Source: Photobacterium alginatilyticum (GTDB taxonomy: Bacteria > Pseudomonadota > Gammaproteobacteria > Enterobacterales > Vibrionaceae). Taken from it: a DNA stretch of 64,000 nt. This document shows positions 37,187-46,394 of this stretch, one piece after another. The stretch is taken from NCBI RefSeq assembly GCF_009910675.1, contig NZ_RSEJ01000001.1:186001-250000 (forward strand). The letters run 5' to 3'. The position numbers and the translations under genes are program-made. The number at the start of each line of letters is the position of its first letter. Within the stretch, counting starts at the first letter, position 1. The notes below the pieces were generated by a model. That model did not search any database, was not told the origin of the DNA, and was given only the letters and a program-made list of their open reading frames with translations.

Positions 37187-37646
37187 TGCTAGCAGACATT
37201 AATCAGGCGCTGACAAGCCAGACGAAGAAATTGCTTTAAGGTGAGTCAGCAAGGTGCCTTGGTAGTAAAAAATCCGGCCTATTAATCCTATGGCCGGATT
37301 TAATATTTCGATTTTGGGTTGGTTTTAGTGATAAAGCCCACAACTTGGTTACCCAGATTTACAAAATACCTATTTACCTTTCTTGTTGCATATATAAGTC
37401 CTGATCATTGCGGTAGAATCGCTGCCAATTCCGAGTTAGAAGTCTTCGAATTAGTAACGCCTTAGATTGTTTATGCTACCTGCAATTTTAAGGTGGCAGA
37501 TTTGGCGTTGAGTCATGGTCGTGGTGATGAACTGCTGTTGATTGCTATTACATTAATTTTCGAAAAACGATCAGACCTTGTGATTTGGCGGAGGGAATAA
37601 GTCTCTGCCTGAATTTGGATTGTAGTGTGGAAACGAGGACCAACAG
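37187..37646. other. Intergenic region before the decarboxylase
   Basis: It starts with the terminator (37270-37301) and otherwise holds the decarboxylase promoter region. I recognise no RNA gene. Part of it (37440-37510) contains AT/GC alternations but no strong hairpin. Confidence 0.4.
37270..37301 (+). terminator. Terminator after the AGE-like gene
   Basis: Perfect 10-base-pair stem AAATCCGGCC / GGCCGGATTT with an A5 run before and T-containing tail. Confidence 0.8.
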
Positions 37647-39617
37647 ATGCATGGTCACGGACCATTTCATTGGTTTTCCAAACGATTACAGTATGGGTTT
37701 ATTATGAACAAAGATGTAAATGTCGATGCCCTTTTCCTGGGGCCTAAATCTGAGAACCGGGTTTTCTATAAAGAGATGATGGAATATGCCATAACAGAGC
37801 ATATGCATTGGCGCTCTGGCTTCCACCCGGAAGATTCGGCTCTGGTGACTCCGCATTGCCAGTATCAACCAGATTTCCGCGATACCTTATACCGTACAGA
37901 GGATATCTTACGCGACTTGTCTTCCCGCCTTAAAACAAAATCAGTCCCTTGGTTTTCACCACGCTACCTAGGCCACATGAATGCCGATACCTTGATGGTG
38001 TCGCATCTGGCCTACGTGATGACGATGATGTACAACCAAAATAACTGTGCGGTTGAAGCCTCGCCTGTCACAACAGATTTGGAACTTGAGGCCGGCCGTG
38101 ATCTTTGCCAGATGTTTGGTTATGACGTCGGCAAGTCATGGGGGCATATTACCTCGGGCGGTACAGTGGCCAACTATGAAGGTATTTGGGTTGCCAGAAA
38201 CCTGAAATCAATGCCACTGGCGATGGCCCATCATGATGAGGCAAAAGATCTGGTTGCTGGTTTAACAGAGCAGCAATTGCTGAACATGAAGAGTTCAGAC
38301 GTGCTGGATTTAACCGATGAGCTGAAGAAACGTGGCATCTTCGAGCAGGTTAGAGAATTGTCCGCACGAGGTGTCGGCGTTGAGCCGGGTAAGCTGGGCA
38401 AGTTCCTGGTACCGCGATCAAAGCATTATTCATGGATGAAGGCCATGGATATTCTTGGTCTGGGCCAGGAGCACATTGTCCCGCTGGATGTAGATAGCAA
38501 CTACCGTACTGACGTGAAGAAAATGCGTGAAATAACCTTCCGCCTCATGGAAGAAGGTACGCCTATTCTGGGTATGGTGTCGGTGGTGGGGACAACCGAA
38601 GAAGGTTCCGTGGATGCCGTTCATGAAGTGGTGAAACTGCGCCAGGAATGCGAGGAGAGATACGGCAGCTCGTTCTATATTCATGTCGATGCTGCCTACG
38701 GTGGCTATGTCCGCTCTATGTTCCTGGATGAAGAGTCTCAGTTCATGGACTATGATGCTCTGGTTGATAGCTATCGCAGTAAGGAAATCATCCCTGAGGG
38801 CGTTGTCTGGCCTAAGCGTGATGTGTATGAGGCGTTTCAGGCGATGTCAGAAGCCGACTCTATCACTGTCGATCCGCACAAAGTGGGGTATATCCCATAC
38901 TCTGCCGGGGCGATTGCGATGAAAGATAGCCGTATTGTTGATCTTATCTCCTATCATGCAGCCTATGTATTTGAAGAGTCCGATGAGCAGGATGCCGGTG
39001 ACAAGCCGGTGATGCTGGGCTCTTCGATTATGGAAGGCTCCAAAGCCGGCTCAACAGCTGCGGCAGTATGGGCTGCCCACCGCCTGGTGCCGTTAAATAT
39101 CAGTGGCTATGGACATGTGATTGGTCGCGGTATTGTAACGGCAGACTGGTTTACCAATAAGCTGGCTACAGCTGAGCCGTTTGTTGTTCAGGGGCGCAGT
39201 TTTGAAGTTCGCCCGTTAATGCATCCGGACTTTCATATGGTCAACTTTACGTTTAAAGAGCTGGGCAATGACAGTCTGGCTGATCACAACAGCCTGAACC
39301 AGCGTGTTTATGAGCGCTGTTCTTATGCGTCGGGTCGTGCCTACAGCAAAGATTTCCTCACCTCATCAACATCCCTGACGGTGGAAGAGTATGGCGATAC
39401 GCCGAGCATCTATGTGCGAGAGCGTGGATTTGATGAGCAAGAGTGGGAAGCCGAAGGTTCGGTGTATATTCTGCGCTCTGCGGTAATGACAACCTTCCTT
39501 CGCGACGAGGTCCGCTTCAGTCAGTACTGGAATAATCTGCGCGATATATTTACCCAGATCCTGACGGAAATTGTCGATGAGGAGAATAAAAAAGCCATGT
39601 CGCATTCAGCAGCGTAA
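37647..39617 (+). CDS. tyrDC: Tyrosine decarboxylase-like PLP enzyme
   Basis: A 656-residue group II PLP decarboxylase. The PLP lysine is Lys412 in VDPHKVGYIPYSAG. It resembles Enterococcus tyrosine decarboxylase through much of its length: SVPWFSPRYLGHMNADTLM, SKHYSWMKAMDILGLG, GMVSVVGTTEEGSVD, HVDAAYGGY and SKAGSTAAAVWAAH are near-identical blocks. It should convert tyrosine (perhaps also phenylalanine or DOPA) to tyramine and consume a proton. I keep the ATG at 37647, which has GAGG before it, over the ATG at 37704. No tyrosine/tyramine antiporter gene adjoins it. A minus-strand LysR gene follows across a strong terminator. Confidence 0.85.
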   Translation: MHGHGPFHWFSKRLQYGFIMNKDVNVDALFLGPKSENRVFYKEMMEYAITEHMHWRSGFHPEDSALVTPHCQYQPDFRDTLYRTEDILRDLSSRLKTKSVPWFSPRYLGHMNADTLMVSHLAYVMTMMYNQNNCAVEASPVTTDLELEAGRDLCQMFGYDVGKSWGHITSGGTVANYEGIWVARNLKSMPLAMAHHDEAKDLVAGLTEQQLLNMKSSDVLDLTDELKKRGIFEQVRELSARGVGVEPGKLGKFLVPRSKHYSWMKAMDILGLGQEHIVPLDVDSNYRTDVKKMREITFRLMEEGTPILGMVSVVGTTEEGSVDAVHEVVKLRQECEERYGSSFYIHVDAAYGGYVRSMFLDEESQFMDYDALVDSYRSKEIIPEGVVWPKRDVYEAFQAMSEADSITVDPHKVGYIPYSAGAIAMKDSRIVDLISYHAAYVFEESDEQDAGDKPVMLGSSIMEGSKAGSTAAAVWAAHRLVPLNISGYGHVIGRGIVTADWFTNKLATAEPFVVQGRSFEVRPLMHPDFHMVNFTFKELGNDSLADHNSLNQRVYERCSYASGRAYSKDFLTSSTSLTVEEYGDTPSIYVRERGFDEQEWEAEGSVYILRSAVMTTFLRDEVRFSQYWNNLRDIFTQILTEIVDEENKKAMSHSAA

Positions 39618-39664
39618 CTCTCGGTTCATAATCCCGAGAGATAACACCTGCTGAGATCAGAGAC

Positions 39665-39700
39665 AAGAAATGGCGAGCTTTATAGGCTCGCCATTTCTTT
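39665..39700 (+). terminator. Terminator between the decarboxylase and lysR
   Basis: Perfect 14-base-pair stem AAGAAATGGCGAGC / GCTCGCCATTTCTT with a 7-base loop; convergent genes on both sides, so probably bidirectional. Confidence 0.88.
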
Positions 39701-39740
39701 GCTTAAGGTTTTGTTGAATCGCTGATTGAGGTGGACCTGA

Positions 39741-40643
39741 TTAGAAACGGTCTTTGATTTCCAGATAGCGCTCGCGAATATGTTCTATCAGCGCCTGAAT
39801 ACGCTTGGCCGGTTTGCGGGTGTACGGATAGACCGCATAGATCCCGACGACCTTCCCGGCATGCTCCGGTAACACCTCGACCAGGCTGCCTTGCTGGAGA
39901 TCGTCATAAATCAGACAGGTAGGCAGGTAGGACAGGCCGTTACCGGCAAGGGTCGATTTGCGAAGCGCGGCAGCATTGTCAGATGAGAAGTTGCCGGCAA
40001 CTTTGAGCGTATAGAGTTCGCCGTTACGGATAAATTGCCAGTCGAACGGGCCGGTGCTCTGCTGGTTGTAGCCAAGGCAATTGTGGTGCTGGAGAGCCTT
40101 CGGCGTCATTGGCATCCCGTACTGTTCGATATATTTCGGCGAGGCGCAGATGACCCAGCGCGAGTTGAAAATATGGCGGGCGATCAGGCTGGAGTCTTCG
40201 AGGTAGCCGGTACGGATCACCAGATCGACGTTCTCGGACAAGAGGTCAACGAAATGGTTGTCCAGCGACATATCGACAGTCATGCCGGGGTGCTTCTGGC
40301 AAAAATCCGATACCGCCTCAGCCAGCAATAGTTCGCCGGAAATGGTCGGGACCGACATCCGGATATGGCCGGAAAGTGTTTCGCTAAAACCGGTCACGGC
40401 ATCGAATGCCGAATGGGCGATCTGGCGGATATCCTTGGAGCGATGATATAAGACTTCACCAGGTTCGGTCAGGGTCAGTTTTCGGGTTGTCCGGTAGATA
40501 AGCTGGACACCAAGCTCGGATTCAAGCTTGCTGATCCGCTTGCTGACAACGGACTTTGTGATTGTATTTAGCTCGGCTACTTTGCTGAACGAGCCATGTT
40601 CTATCACCTGGGTAAATAAGACGAGATCATCAATTTGGGGCAT
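39741..40643 (-). CDS. LysR family transcriptional regulator
   Basis: A 300-residue LysR regulator of the CrgA/DsdC-like subgroup. The helix-turn-helix occupies residues 5-62 (FSKVAELNTITKSVVSKRISKLE), and the effector domain has the SGHIRMSVPTISGELLL start and the VDLVIRTGYLEDSSLIARH motif. It sits downstream of lutC on the same strand, separated by a 13-base-pair terminator (40680-40709), so it has its own promoter. It may control the lactate operon or the convergent decarboxylase; neither is shown. Lut operons elsewhere are usually controlled by a GntR-type LutR or LldR. Confidence 0.85.
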   Translation of the reverse strand: MPQIDDLVLFTQVIEHGSFSKVAELNTITKSVVSKRISKLESELGVQLIYRTTRKLTLTEPGEVLYHRSKDIRQIAHSAFDAVTGFSETLSGHIRMSVPTISGELLLAEAVSDFCQKHPGMTVDMSLDNHFVDLLSENVDLVIRTGYLEDSSLIARHIFNSRWVICASPKYIEQYGMPMTPKALQHHNCLGYNQQSTGPFDWQFIRNGELYTLKVAGNFSSDNAAALRKSTLAGNGLSYLPTCLIYDDLQQGSLVEVLPEHAGKVVGIYAVYPYTRKPAKRIQALIEHIRERYLEIKDRF

Positions 40644-40679
40644 GGAAACGGTTACTCCTCGAAACTGACTGCATTATAC

Positions 40680-40709
40680 AAAAGATGCGACCATACGGTC
40701 GCATCTTTT
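40680..40709 (-). terminator. Terminator of the lut operon
   Basis: Perfect 13-base-pair stem AAAAGATGCGACC / GGTCGCATCTTTT with a 4-base loop, 35 bases after the lutC stop; the T4 tail suits the minus strand. Confidence 0.88.
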
Positions 40710-40743
40710 GCAGGGAGGGCGGTTTCAGAAAACGAAGAACAGA

Positions 40744-41526
40744 CTACATGTCATCGATGATGATATAGGTGGCGTAGACTGGGCCATGAACACCAACCAC
40801 CTTGATCAGTTCAATATCGGCGGTTGAACTCGGGCCCGAGATGAAGTTAACACAAGACGGGATCCGCTCGCCGTTCCTGGCTTTTTCATGCAGGACCGCT
40901 GTTGCCTGGGTCAGGCGCGGGATCAGCGCGCTCTTCGGTACCACAAAGACCGAGGCTTCCGGTAGCAGGCTGACTGCACGTCCCTGTGCCGGATTGCTAT
41001 AGAGCACCATAGTGCCTGATTCAGCCAGAGCCTGTTCGGCGAATACCACCCCGACCTGAGCACGTTCGGCAATTGTAATATTCGGCTCATAGCCTGCTGA
41101 CTGATCCCAGACATGGACGGTGTGTTGCTCGTCGGCCAGTTCAGATGGATTAACCAGAGCCAGTAGCCTTTTATCCGCCGACAGTATGGTTTCACTGTCC
41201 TGGCGCTCGGAATTCTCTTCCTCGTTGTTGACGTAATGCAGACAGGCTGATTTAAGCGTCGCAGCCAGCTCGGCCTTAGTCGTTTCAATCGCACGAGCAC
41301 CAAGTGCTGTTTCGGTATAGTTGATCAGCGCCGCTTTAAGTTCGTCCTGACTCTTATCGGCCATCACATCATGGTGACAGCGGTATTTTAGTGCAGGACG
41401 CTCTACGGGTGTTGTTTTGCGCTCGCGGCCCAGCTTCTCGGCGATATTGTCAAGAAAGCTGTCGCGGTTATAGATGCGCTGTTCGCGCTGGTGAACCATT
41501 GTTTTTTCTAAGTCGTTGTTAGCCAT
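40744..41526 (-). CDS. lutC: L-lactate utilisation protein LutC
   Basis: A 260-residue LUD-domain protein from the ATG at 41526, with AAAGGTGGG directly before it. It lacks iron-sulfur motifs and forms, with LutA and LutB, the complex that oxidises L-lactate to pyruvate. The N-terminal ~60 residues are a charged extension; most LutC proteins are about 220-240 residues. The conserved LUD core includes VGVVFAEQALAESGTMVLYSN and the C-terminal NFISGPSSTADIELIKVVGVHGP. It is the last gene of the operon; lutB ends 11 bases before it, so translation is probably coupled. Confidence 0.92.
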   Translation of the reverse strand: MANNDLEKTMVHQREQRIYNRDSFLDNIAEKLGRERKTTPVERPALKYRCHHDVMADKSQDELKAALINYTETALGARAIETTKAELAATLKSACLHYVNNEEENSERQDSETILSADKRLLALVNPSELADEQHTVHVWDQSAGYEPNITIAERAQVGVVFAEQALAESGTMVLYSNPAQGRAVSLLPEASVFVVPKSALIPRLTQATAVLHEKARNGERIPSCVNFISGPSSTADIELIKVVGVHGPVYATYIIIDDM

Positions 41527-41537
41527 AATTCCCACCT

Positions 41538-42950
41538 TTATCCCTTGTTACGTTTTTTGAACCAACTGCGGAAGGATTCGCCATCTGGCTCTGGTAAGTC
41601 GCGTGATTCGGTCCACGCACTGACACCGACATTGACCGGAAGCTTGCCGTCTCGGATCAGGCCACTGGCCACTGTTGCTCCCACTTTTACGGTATTGCCC
41701 CATAGCAGAGGGCGGGCGTTAATGAAGTTGAAGGCACTGACAGTGGCACGTTCAAGTAATGGTGTCTGTTTGCTTTCCGCCATTTTCTGGCGATGCTTGA
41801 GCAGCAAATCCGACAGCGGAATCTTCACCGGGCATACGTCGTGACAGGCGCGGCACAAGCTACAGGCGTATGGCAGATCCTTAAAGTCGTCATAGCCACC
41901 AAGCAGTGGTGAGAGCACGGCTCCAATAGGACCCGAGTAGATAGAACCGTATGACTGACCACCGATATGGCGGTAGGCCGGACAGGTGTTAACACAGGCA
42001 GCACAGCGAACGCAGCGCAGGATATCCTTGAACTCTGAGCCAAGAATATCGGAGCGGCCGTTATCGATAATCACTAGGTGGAACTCTTCAGGGCCGTCGC
42101 AGTGCTCGTCCTCGCGTGGGCCCGTCAGGGCCGTCACGTAGCCGGTCAATGGGAGGCCAACGGCGCTGCGACATAGCAGGCTGACAACAATATCCAGTTC
42201 TTCAAAGGTCGGAACGATGCGCTCCATTCCCATCACGGCAATGTGCGTCTTTGGCAGGCTGGTGGCAAGACGGGCGTTACCTTCGTTGGTAACTAGCGAT
42301 ACCGTGCCGGATTCTGCGACGGCGAAGTTGCAGCCGGTGATACCTATATCCGCTTCCAGGAAATCATGGCGAATGTAGTCGCGCACATAGCGGGTCAGCT
42401 CTTCCGGATCATCAGAGCCCTGATAGTCGATTTTCTCTTTGAAAACGTCACGGATCTGCATCCGGTTCTTATGCAGAGCCGGTACTACGATATGAGACGG
42501 TGGATCGCAGTCATCGACCTGAAGGATATACTCACCGAGGTCGGTTTCAACGACTTCGCATTCATTGCGTTCGATGATTTTGTTCAGGCCAATCTCTTCC
42601 GTCACCATGGATTTGGATTTGACGACTTTCCTGGCTTTTTTCTCCTGGACGATGTTTTCGACATAGGCAGTGGCTTCTTCGGCCGTACGGGCGAAGAATA
42701 CATGGCCGCCGTTTTTCTGGACGTTGTCGCTGAGCTGCTGAAGATAATAGTCCAGGTTTTCCAGAACGTGGTTGCGGATATCCATGCCCATCTCGCGCCA
42801 CTCTTCCCAGTTGCCGAGCTTCTCGGCGGCAATCGCACGGTTGGTAAACATGCGCTCCTGGGCATTGGCCACAGATTTACGCATGAAGTCGTCTTGCATC
42901 TGGACGTCAATACGGTCTTTAAATTTGATATTGCTGGTTTTCATTGACAT
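41538..42950 (-). CDS. lutB: L-lactate utilisation iron-sulfur protein LutB
   Basis: A 470-residue protein with an N-terminal LUD domain ([20 protein letters not shown], about 207-226) and a C-terminal ferredoxin-like part. Two CxxCxxCxxxCP clusters are visible: Cys313, 316, 319, 323 and Cys363, 366, 369, 373, so it should carry two 4Fe-4S centres. It carries electrons from lactate oxidation in the LutABC complex. The ATG has AGAGGG 7 bases upstream, which lies inside the gap after lutA (12 bases). Confidence 0.94.
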   Translation of the reverse strand: MSMKTSNIKFKDRIDVQMQDDFMRKSVANAQERMFTNRAIAAEKLGNWEEWREMGMDIRNHVLENLDYYLQQLSDNVQKNGGHVFFARTAEEATAYVENIVQEKKARKVVKSKSMVTEEIGLNKIIERNECEVVETDLGEYILQVDDCDPPSHIVVPALHKNRMQIRDVFKEKIDYQGSDDPEELTRYVRDYIRHDFLEADIGITGCNFAVAESGTVSLVTNEGNARLATSLPKTHIAVMGMERIVPTFEELDIVVSLLCRSAVGLPLTGYVTALTGPREDEHCDGPEEFHLVIIDNGRSDILGSEFKDILRCVRCAACVNTCPAYRHIGGQSYGSIYSGPIGAVLSPLLGGYDDFKDLPYACSLCRACHDVCPVKIPLSDLLLKHRQKMAESKQTPLLERATVSAFNFINARPLLWGNTVKVGATVASGLIRDGKLPVNVGVSAWTESRDLPEPDGESFRSWFKKRNKG

Positions 42951-42962
42951 AACAACGCCCTC

Positions 42963-43682
42963 TTAACGACTCATCAGCACATCGACAATGTGCAGTACTT
43001 TTACCGGACGCCCTTCACGGGTCATACGTCCACCAATGTTCATCAGGCAGCTGATATCGGCACCAATGAGGTATTCAGGCTCGACGGCACTAATGTGGTG
43101 GACCTTTTCTTTGACCATCTCACCGGAAATCTCTGACATCTTGACCGAGAAGGTGCCGCCGAAACCACAGCAGGTTTCCTGGTTTTTGATTGGCACCATT
43201 TCCAGCCCTTCGACATTGGCCAGCAGGCGAAGCGGTTCCTCACGTACGCCCAGTTTGCGGATCAGGCTGCATGACGGGTGATAAACGGCACGGCCTTTCA
43301 GGCGGGCACCGACATTTTCGACACTCAGCTCGTTGACAATAAACTGAGTCAGTTCGAACAGGCGGCCGGCTACCTTCTGTGCGCGGGCTGCCCACTCTGG
43401 TTCGTCGGCAAGGTATTCCGGGTAGCGTTTGATCGAGGCAGCGCATGAGCCTGCCGGTGTAACGATTGGATGAGCATTTTCTTCAAAAGCGGCAATCATG
43501 TTTTTCATTGCCGGCTTGCTGCCTTCAATGTAGCCACTATTCAATGAAGGTTGTCCGCAGCATCCTTGTTTTTCAGGGAAGATGATTTCGCAGCCAAGCT
43601 GTTCCAAAAGCACGACAGACTTTTTGGCAACCTCGGCTTTTACCGTGTCGCACAGGCAGGTGGCAAAAAAGTTTACCTTCAT
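42963..43682 (-). CDS. lutA: L-lactate utilisation protein LutA (CCG domain)
   Basis: A 239-residue protein with the two CCG motifs of the glycolate oxidase / heterodisulfide reductase type: QGCCGQP at about residues 39-45 and ETCCGFGGTF near 165-174. These bind an unusual iron-sulfur centre in LutA/LldE. With LutB and LutC it oxidises L-lactate. GGAG lies 7 bases before the ATG. It is separated from the upstream permease by a 13-base-pair hairpin (43735-43766), so expression may be tuned. Confidence 0.93.
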   Translation of the reverse strand: MKVNFFATCLCDTVKAEVAKKSVVLLEQLGCEIIFPEKQGCCGQPSLNSGYIEGSKPAMKNMIAAFEENAHPIVTPAGSCAASIKRYPEYLADEPEWAARAQKVAGRLFELTQFIVNELSVENVGARLKGRAVYHPSCSLIRKLGVREEPLRLLANVEGLEMVPIKNQETCCGFGGTFSVKMSEISGEMVKEKVHHISAVEPEYLIGADISCLMNIGGRMTREGRPVKVLHIVDVLMSR

Positions 43683-43734
43683 GATATTGCTCCAGTGACG
43701 GTTTACCCGTGTTTATATTGTGGTAGTTATTCTT

Positions 43735-43766
43735 TGTGTTCAGCGTGGTATTTCACGCTGAACACA
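43735..43766 (-). terminator. Intra-operon hairpin between lldP and lutA
   Basis: Perfect 13-base-pair stem TGTGTTCAGCGTG / CACGCTGAACACA with a 6-base loop, just after the lldP stop. It has no T-run on the minus strand, so it may be an mRNA-processing or attenuation structure and not a full terminator. Confidence 0.65.
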
Positions 43767-43789
43767 GATTGCGACTTAAGTTTGTCCGA

Positions 43790-45382
43790 TTAGACAAAGG
43801 CACTTGCCAGACCGACAATCACCCCGTAAAGCACCATAGGCACCACGGTTCGCTTGATGATGTAGCCTTCTTTGTTGGCGATACCCAAAATGGTCGAAAC
43901 AGCAATGATGTTGTTGATACAAACCATGTTACCCATCGAGGCACCGACGGATTGCAGGGCCAGAATCGTTGTTTCCGGTAGGGCAACGTTCATGGCAATT
44001 GTTTGCTGGATGCCGCCGAAGGTCAGGTTGGATACAGTGGCCGAGCCTGAGAAGAACGCACCCAGCGCACCCAGGTAAGACGCTACCCACTGCCAGTTGG
44101 CCCCCATTAGGTTGGAGAAGGCCTGCCCGGTCGTCATGATTGGCGACTTGTCTCCGCCGATCATCATGAACTTCACCATGATCAGTGCGCCGACAAGGGC
44201 AATAAACGGCATCTTGATACGGCTTGCTGTTTCGGTAAAAGCTTGTTTGACTGTGCTGCGCTGCATACCCAGTACCGGGATTGAGATGAGTATGACCAGC
44301 AGGAAAGGGATCAATGCCGGTACGTAAAGCGTCTTGTATGCCCAGCTGGTTTCGGTGCCCAGGATACTGCTCAGTTTGATGATTAGCGCCTGGCTGACAC
44401 TCAAATCACTAAAGCCCAGACTCAGGTTAAATAGTGGTGTGTTGTCTGTCAGCATGCCCTTGATACCCAACTGCTGGATACGGGTGACAATCAGAATAAG
44501 GATCAGCAGCAGGGTCGGGCTCATGGCCTTTAGAATGGTTTTAAAAGGGATCTGCTCTGTCTTAACGCTTGATGTTGACTCCGGTGTTTCAAGACCGATG
44601 TTGTAGCGTGCCAGCAGGATAGACAGCGTAAGGCCAATCGCACCGCCAATCAGTGACGGGAACTCGTAGTTCCATTGGGCAAATAGTAAGTAAGGTACGG
44701 TACAGGACAGTACGCTTAGCTGGATAAACAGCAGGTTGCGGCGAATTTCCTGCCAGCTGACAACAAACTTAAGCGCGATCACCGGGATAATGAAAGCGGC
44801 AATGGAATGAAGCAGGGCAGACAGGCGGCCGGTCTCCATCAGTGCATCTTCATTCAGGCCAAGGCTGCTAAAGCCGAACCAGGTTGGCGTGCCGACAGCA
44901 CCGAAAGAGACAGGTACAGAGTTCATCACCAGTGCCAGCATGGCGACTTTCAGTGGGTTGAAACCCAGACCGACCAAAATAGGTGCGGCAATCGCGGCTG
45001 GTGTACCGAATCCTGATGCCCCTTCAATCATGAAGGCGAAGGCCCAGCCAATGATCATCAGCTGCGCTGTCTGGTTACGGCTGATCCCTTCTAGCCATTG
45101 GCGGATAACATCTTCGGCACCGGAAAGGGCAATAACACGGTTAAGAAGAATTGCGCCTGCAATAATTGAAATTGGGGTGATTGCGGACAAAGAGCCAGCA
45201 ATAATATTGGCAGAGATCAGGGTGATGTCAGTGCCAAAGTAAAAGAGTTGTAGCAGGCCAATAATAAGCGCTGTAACAGGCAGCGCGATGTGCGAAGGTA
45301 GGGCATCTTTCTTGGTCATCATCCAAATAAGAAGCAAAATCGGTACAACAGATATTGCAAGGTTTATCATTCTATATCCCAC
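43790..45382 (-). CDS. lldP: L-lactate permease LldP (LctP)
   Basis: A 530-residue inner-membrane transporter of the lactate permease family with 12 or more hydrophobic segments. Family marks include ISIIAGAILLNRVIALSGAED, GASGFGTPAAIAAPILVGLG (a glycine-rich signature) and FFSGSATVSNLTFGGIQQTIA. It imports lactate with protons. It heads the lldP-lutABC unit; the 107-base gap before lutA contains a strong hairpin. A D-lactate dehydrogenase gene (dld), common beside this unit in vibrios, is not present in the window. Confidence 0.93.
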   Translation of the reverse strand: MGYRMINLAISVVPILLLIWMMTKKDALPSHIALPVTALIIGLLQLFYFGTDITLISANIIAGSLSAITPISIIAGAILLNRVIALSGAEDVIRQWLEGISRNQTAQLMIIGWAFAFMIEGASGFGTPAAIAAPILVGLGFNPLKVAMLALVMNSVPVSFGAVGTPTWFGFSSLGLNEDALMETGRLSALLHSIAAFIIPVIALKFVVSWQEIRRNLLFIQLSVLSCTVPYLLFAQWNYEFPSLIGGAIGLTLSILLARYNIGLETPESTSSVKTEQIPFKTILKAMSPTLLLILILIVTRIQQLGIKGMLTDNTPLFNLSLGFSDLSVSQALIIKLSSILGTETSWAYKTLYVPALIPFLLVILISIPVLGMQRSTVKQAFTETASRIKMPFIALVGALIMVKFMMIGGDKSPIMTTGQAFSNLMGANWQWVASYLGALGAFFSGSATVSNLTFGGIQQTIAMNVALPETTILALQSVGASMGNMVCINNIIAVSTILGIANKEGYIIKRTVVPMVLYGVIVGLASAFV

Positions 45383-45866
45383 TCTATTAGTCGGTGTTCA
45401 GATTGTGTTTGTGAAGTTATTTTTCTAATTATTAATTGTCGGTAGAGGTTGTCGTGACCGGCAATCTTGTGGGGGGAGTATTCTAGGCGCGAAAATCAAT
45501 CTGGCTATCTGTTTTTGTTTTGTTATATGTATGACAAATATATTGTTTGTGATTCTGCTCCGAATGTTAAAATTGGCATTGAGTTTATTTTGATTTTTAT
45601 CAATGACTTATATTCATCACTAAAAGTGTGTGATTCATATTGGATGAGATTTGGAAACAATCATTTTGCTATTGTTTGCCAATCAAAAAGCTCAAAATTT
45701 AACGAAATTTTCAGAATGTTCACATGCATAAGAATGGTTATCATTATAGAAAGCCTGATTTGTTGTAATTTAACTACAAATATTGATATTTACTGCTAAA
45801 ACTAGACATTATTTCCTACATTTAAAACAGCACCTGAGTCGTTGTCGGATTGTTAAGGTTGGTACC
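45383..45866. other. AT-rich divergent region lldP / DCC gene
   Basis: About 480 bases with no convincing gene; an open frame at 45467 lacks a ribosome binding site. It includes the lldP promoter and a Fur-like box (45730-45748). Confidence 0.4.
45730..45748 (+). promoter_or_regulatory. Fur-like box before the DCC-family gene
   Basis: AAGAATGGTTATCATTATA matches 15 of 19 positions of the classical Fur box. It lies about 120 bases before the DCC gene, so that gene may be iron-responsive. Confidence 0.5.
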
Positions 45867-46232
45867 ATGACCAAAGCGCATCTAATTGTTTACTACGATG
45901 GGTCCTGTAAGAGCTGCATTGAGGATCGTGCTCGTTATGAAGTCTGGCTTGGCAAACACATTGACCAGGTCAGCTGGTTTGATATAACCGATCAGGAAGC
46001 CTATTTAATGGATCGCGGTATTGATCCCGCCCGTGCCTTGAGGGTGTTGCATGTAGAGGACGCCGAAGGGGTGATTTATCGAGAGCTTGATGCCTATAGC
46101 CTGCTACTGCAGAAGATTTGGTGGCTGAGGCCCCTGGCCTGGATTATTGCGTTACCGTTTATCCGGCGGAGGTTGTCGCAGTGGTACCGACGTCAGGTCG
46201 ATAGTCGGCTTGCGCGTGATGGCCGAGGTTAG
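45867..46232 (+). CDS. DCC family thiol-disulfide oxidoreductase-like protein (DUF393)
   Basis: A 121-residue protein from the ATG at 45867 (MTKAHLIVYYDGSC); the open frame begins 28 codons earlier in AT-rich DNA. The DCC family motif DGxCxxC appears as DGSCKSC with Cys14 and Cys17. A C-terminal hydrophobic segment (LRPLAWIIALPFI) could be a membrane anchor. The family is predicted to have a thioredoxin-like redox activity. A Fur-like box lies upstream. No partner gene is adjacent. Confidence 0.8.
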   Translation: MTKAHLIVYYDGSCKSCIEDRARYEVWLGKHIDQVSWFDITDQEAYLMDRGIDPARALRVLHVEDAEGVIYRELDAYSLLLQKIWWLRPLAWIIALPFIRRRLSQWYRRQVDSRLARDGRG

Positions 46233-46394
46233 GAGTTTAGTTGCTTTGGTTATGTGCTTTGGTTGTGTGTCTTGGTGATAGCTGTAACTTATTCTGATGC
46301 TAGCGGAAACTGAGGATCTCAATCTTGTCATTGTGAATAGGCACGTCCGTAGACAGAGATTGAGACATAACAGCAAGAAATCCTCTATCTCGTG

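Noticed and set aside
37440..37646. Riboswitch or RNA gene before the decarboxylase
   Set aside because: No conserved riboswitch core and no strong stem was visible apart from the upstream terminator.
42366..42947. 193-codon plus-strand frame inside lutB
   Set aside because: Antisense to a clear LutB coding region with conserved iron-sulfur motifs; a shadow frame.
45467..45799. 110-codon plus-strand frame between lldP and the DCC gene
   Set aside because: AT-rich, no ribosome binding site, cysteine- and tyrosine-rich pattern typical of non-coding AT DNA.
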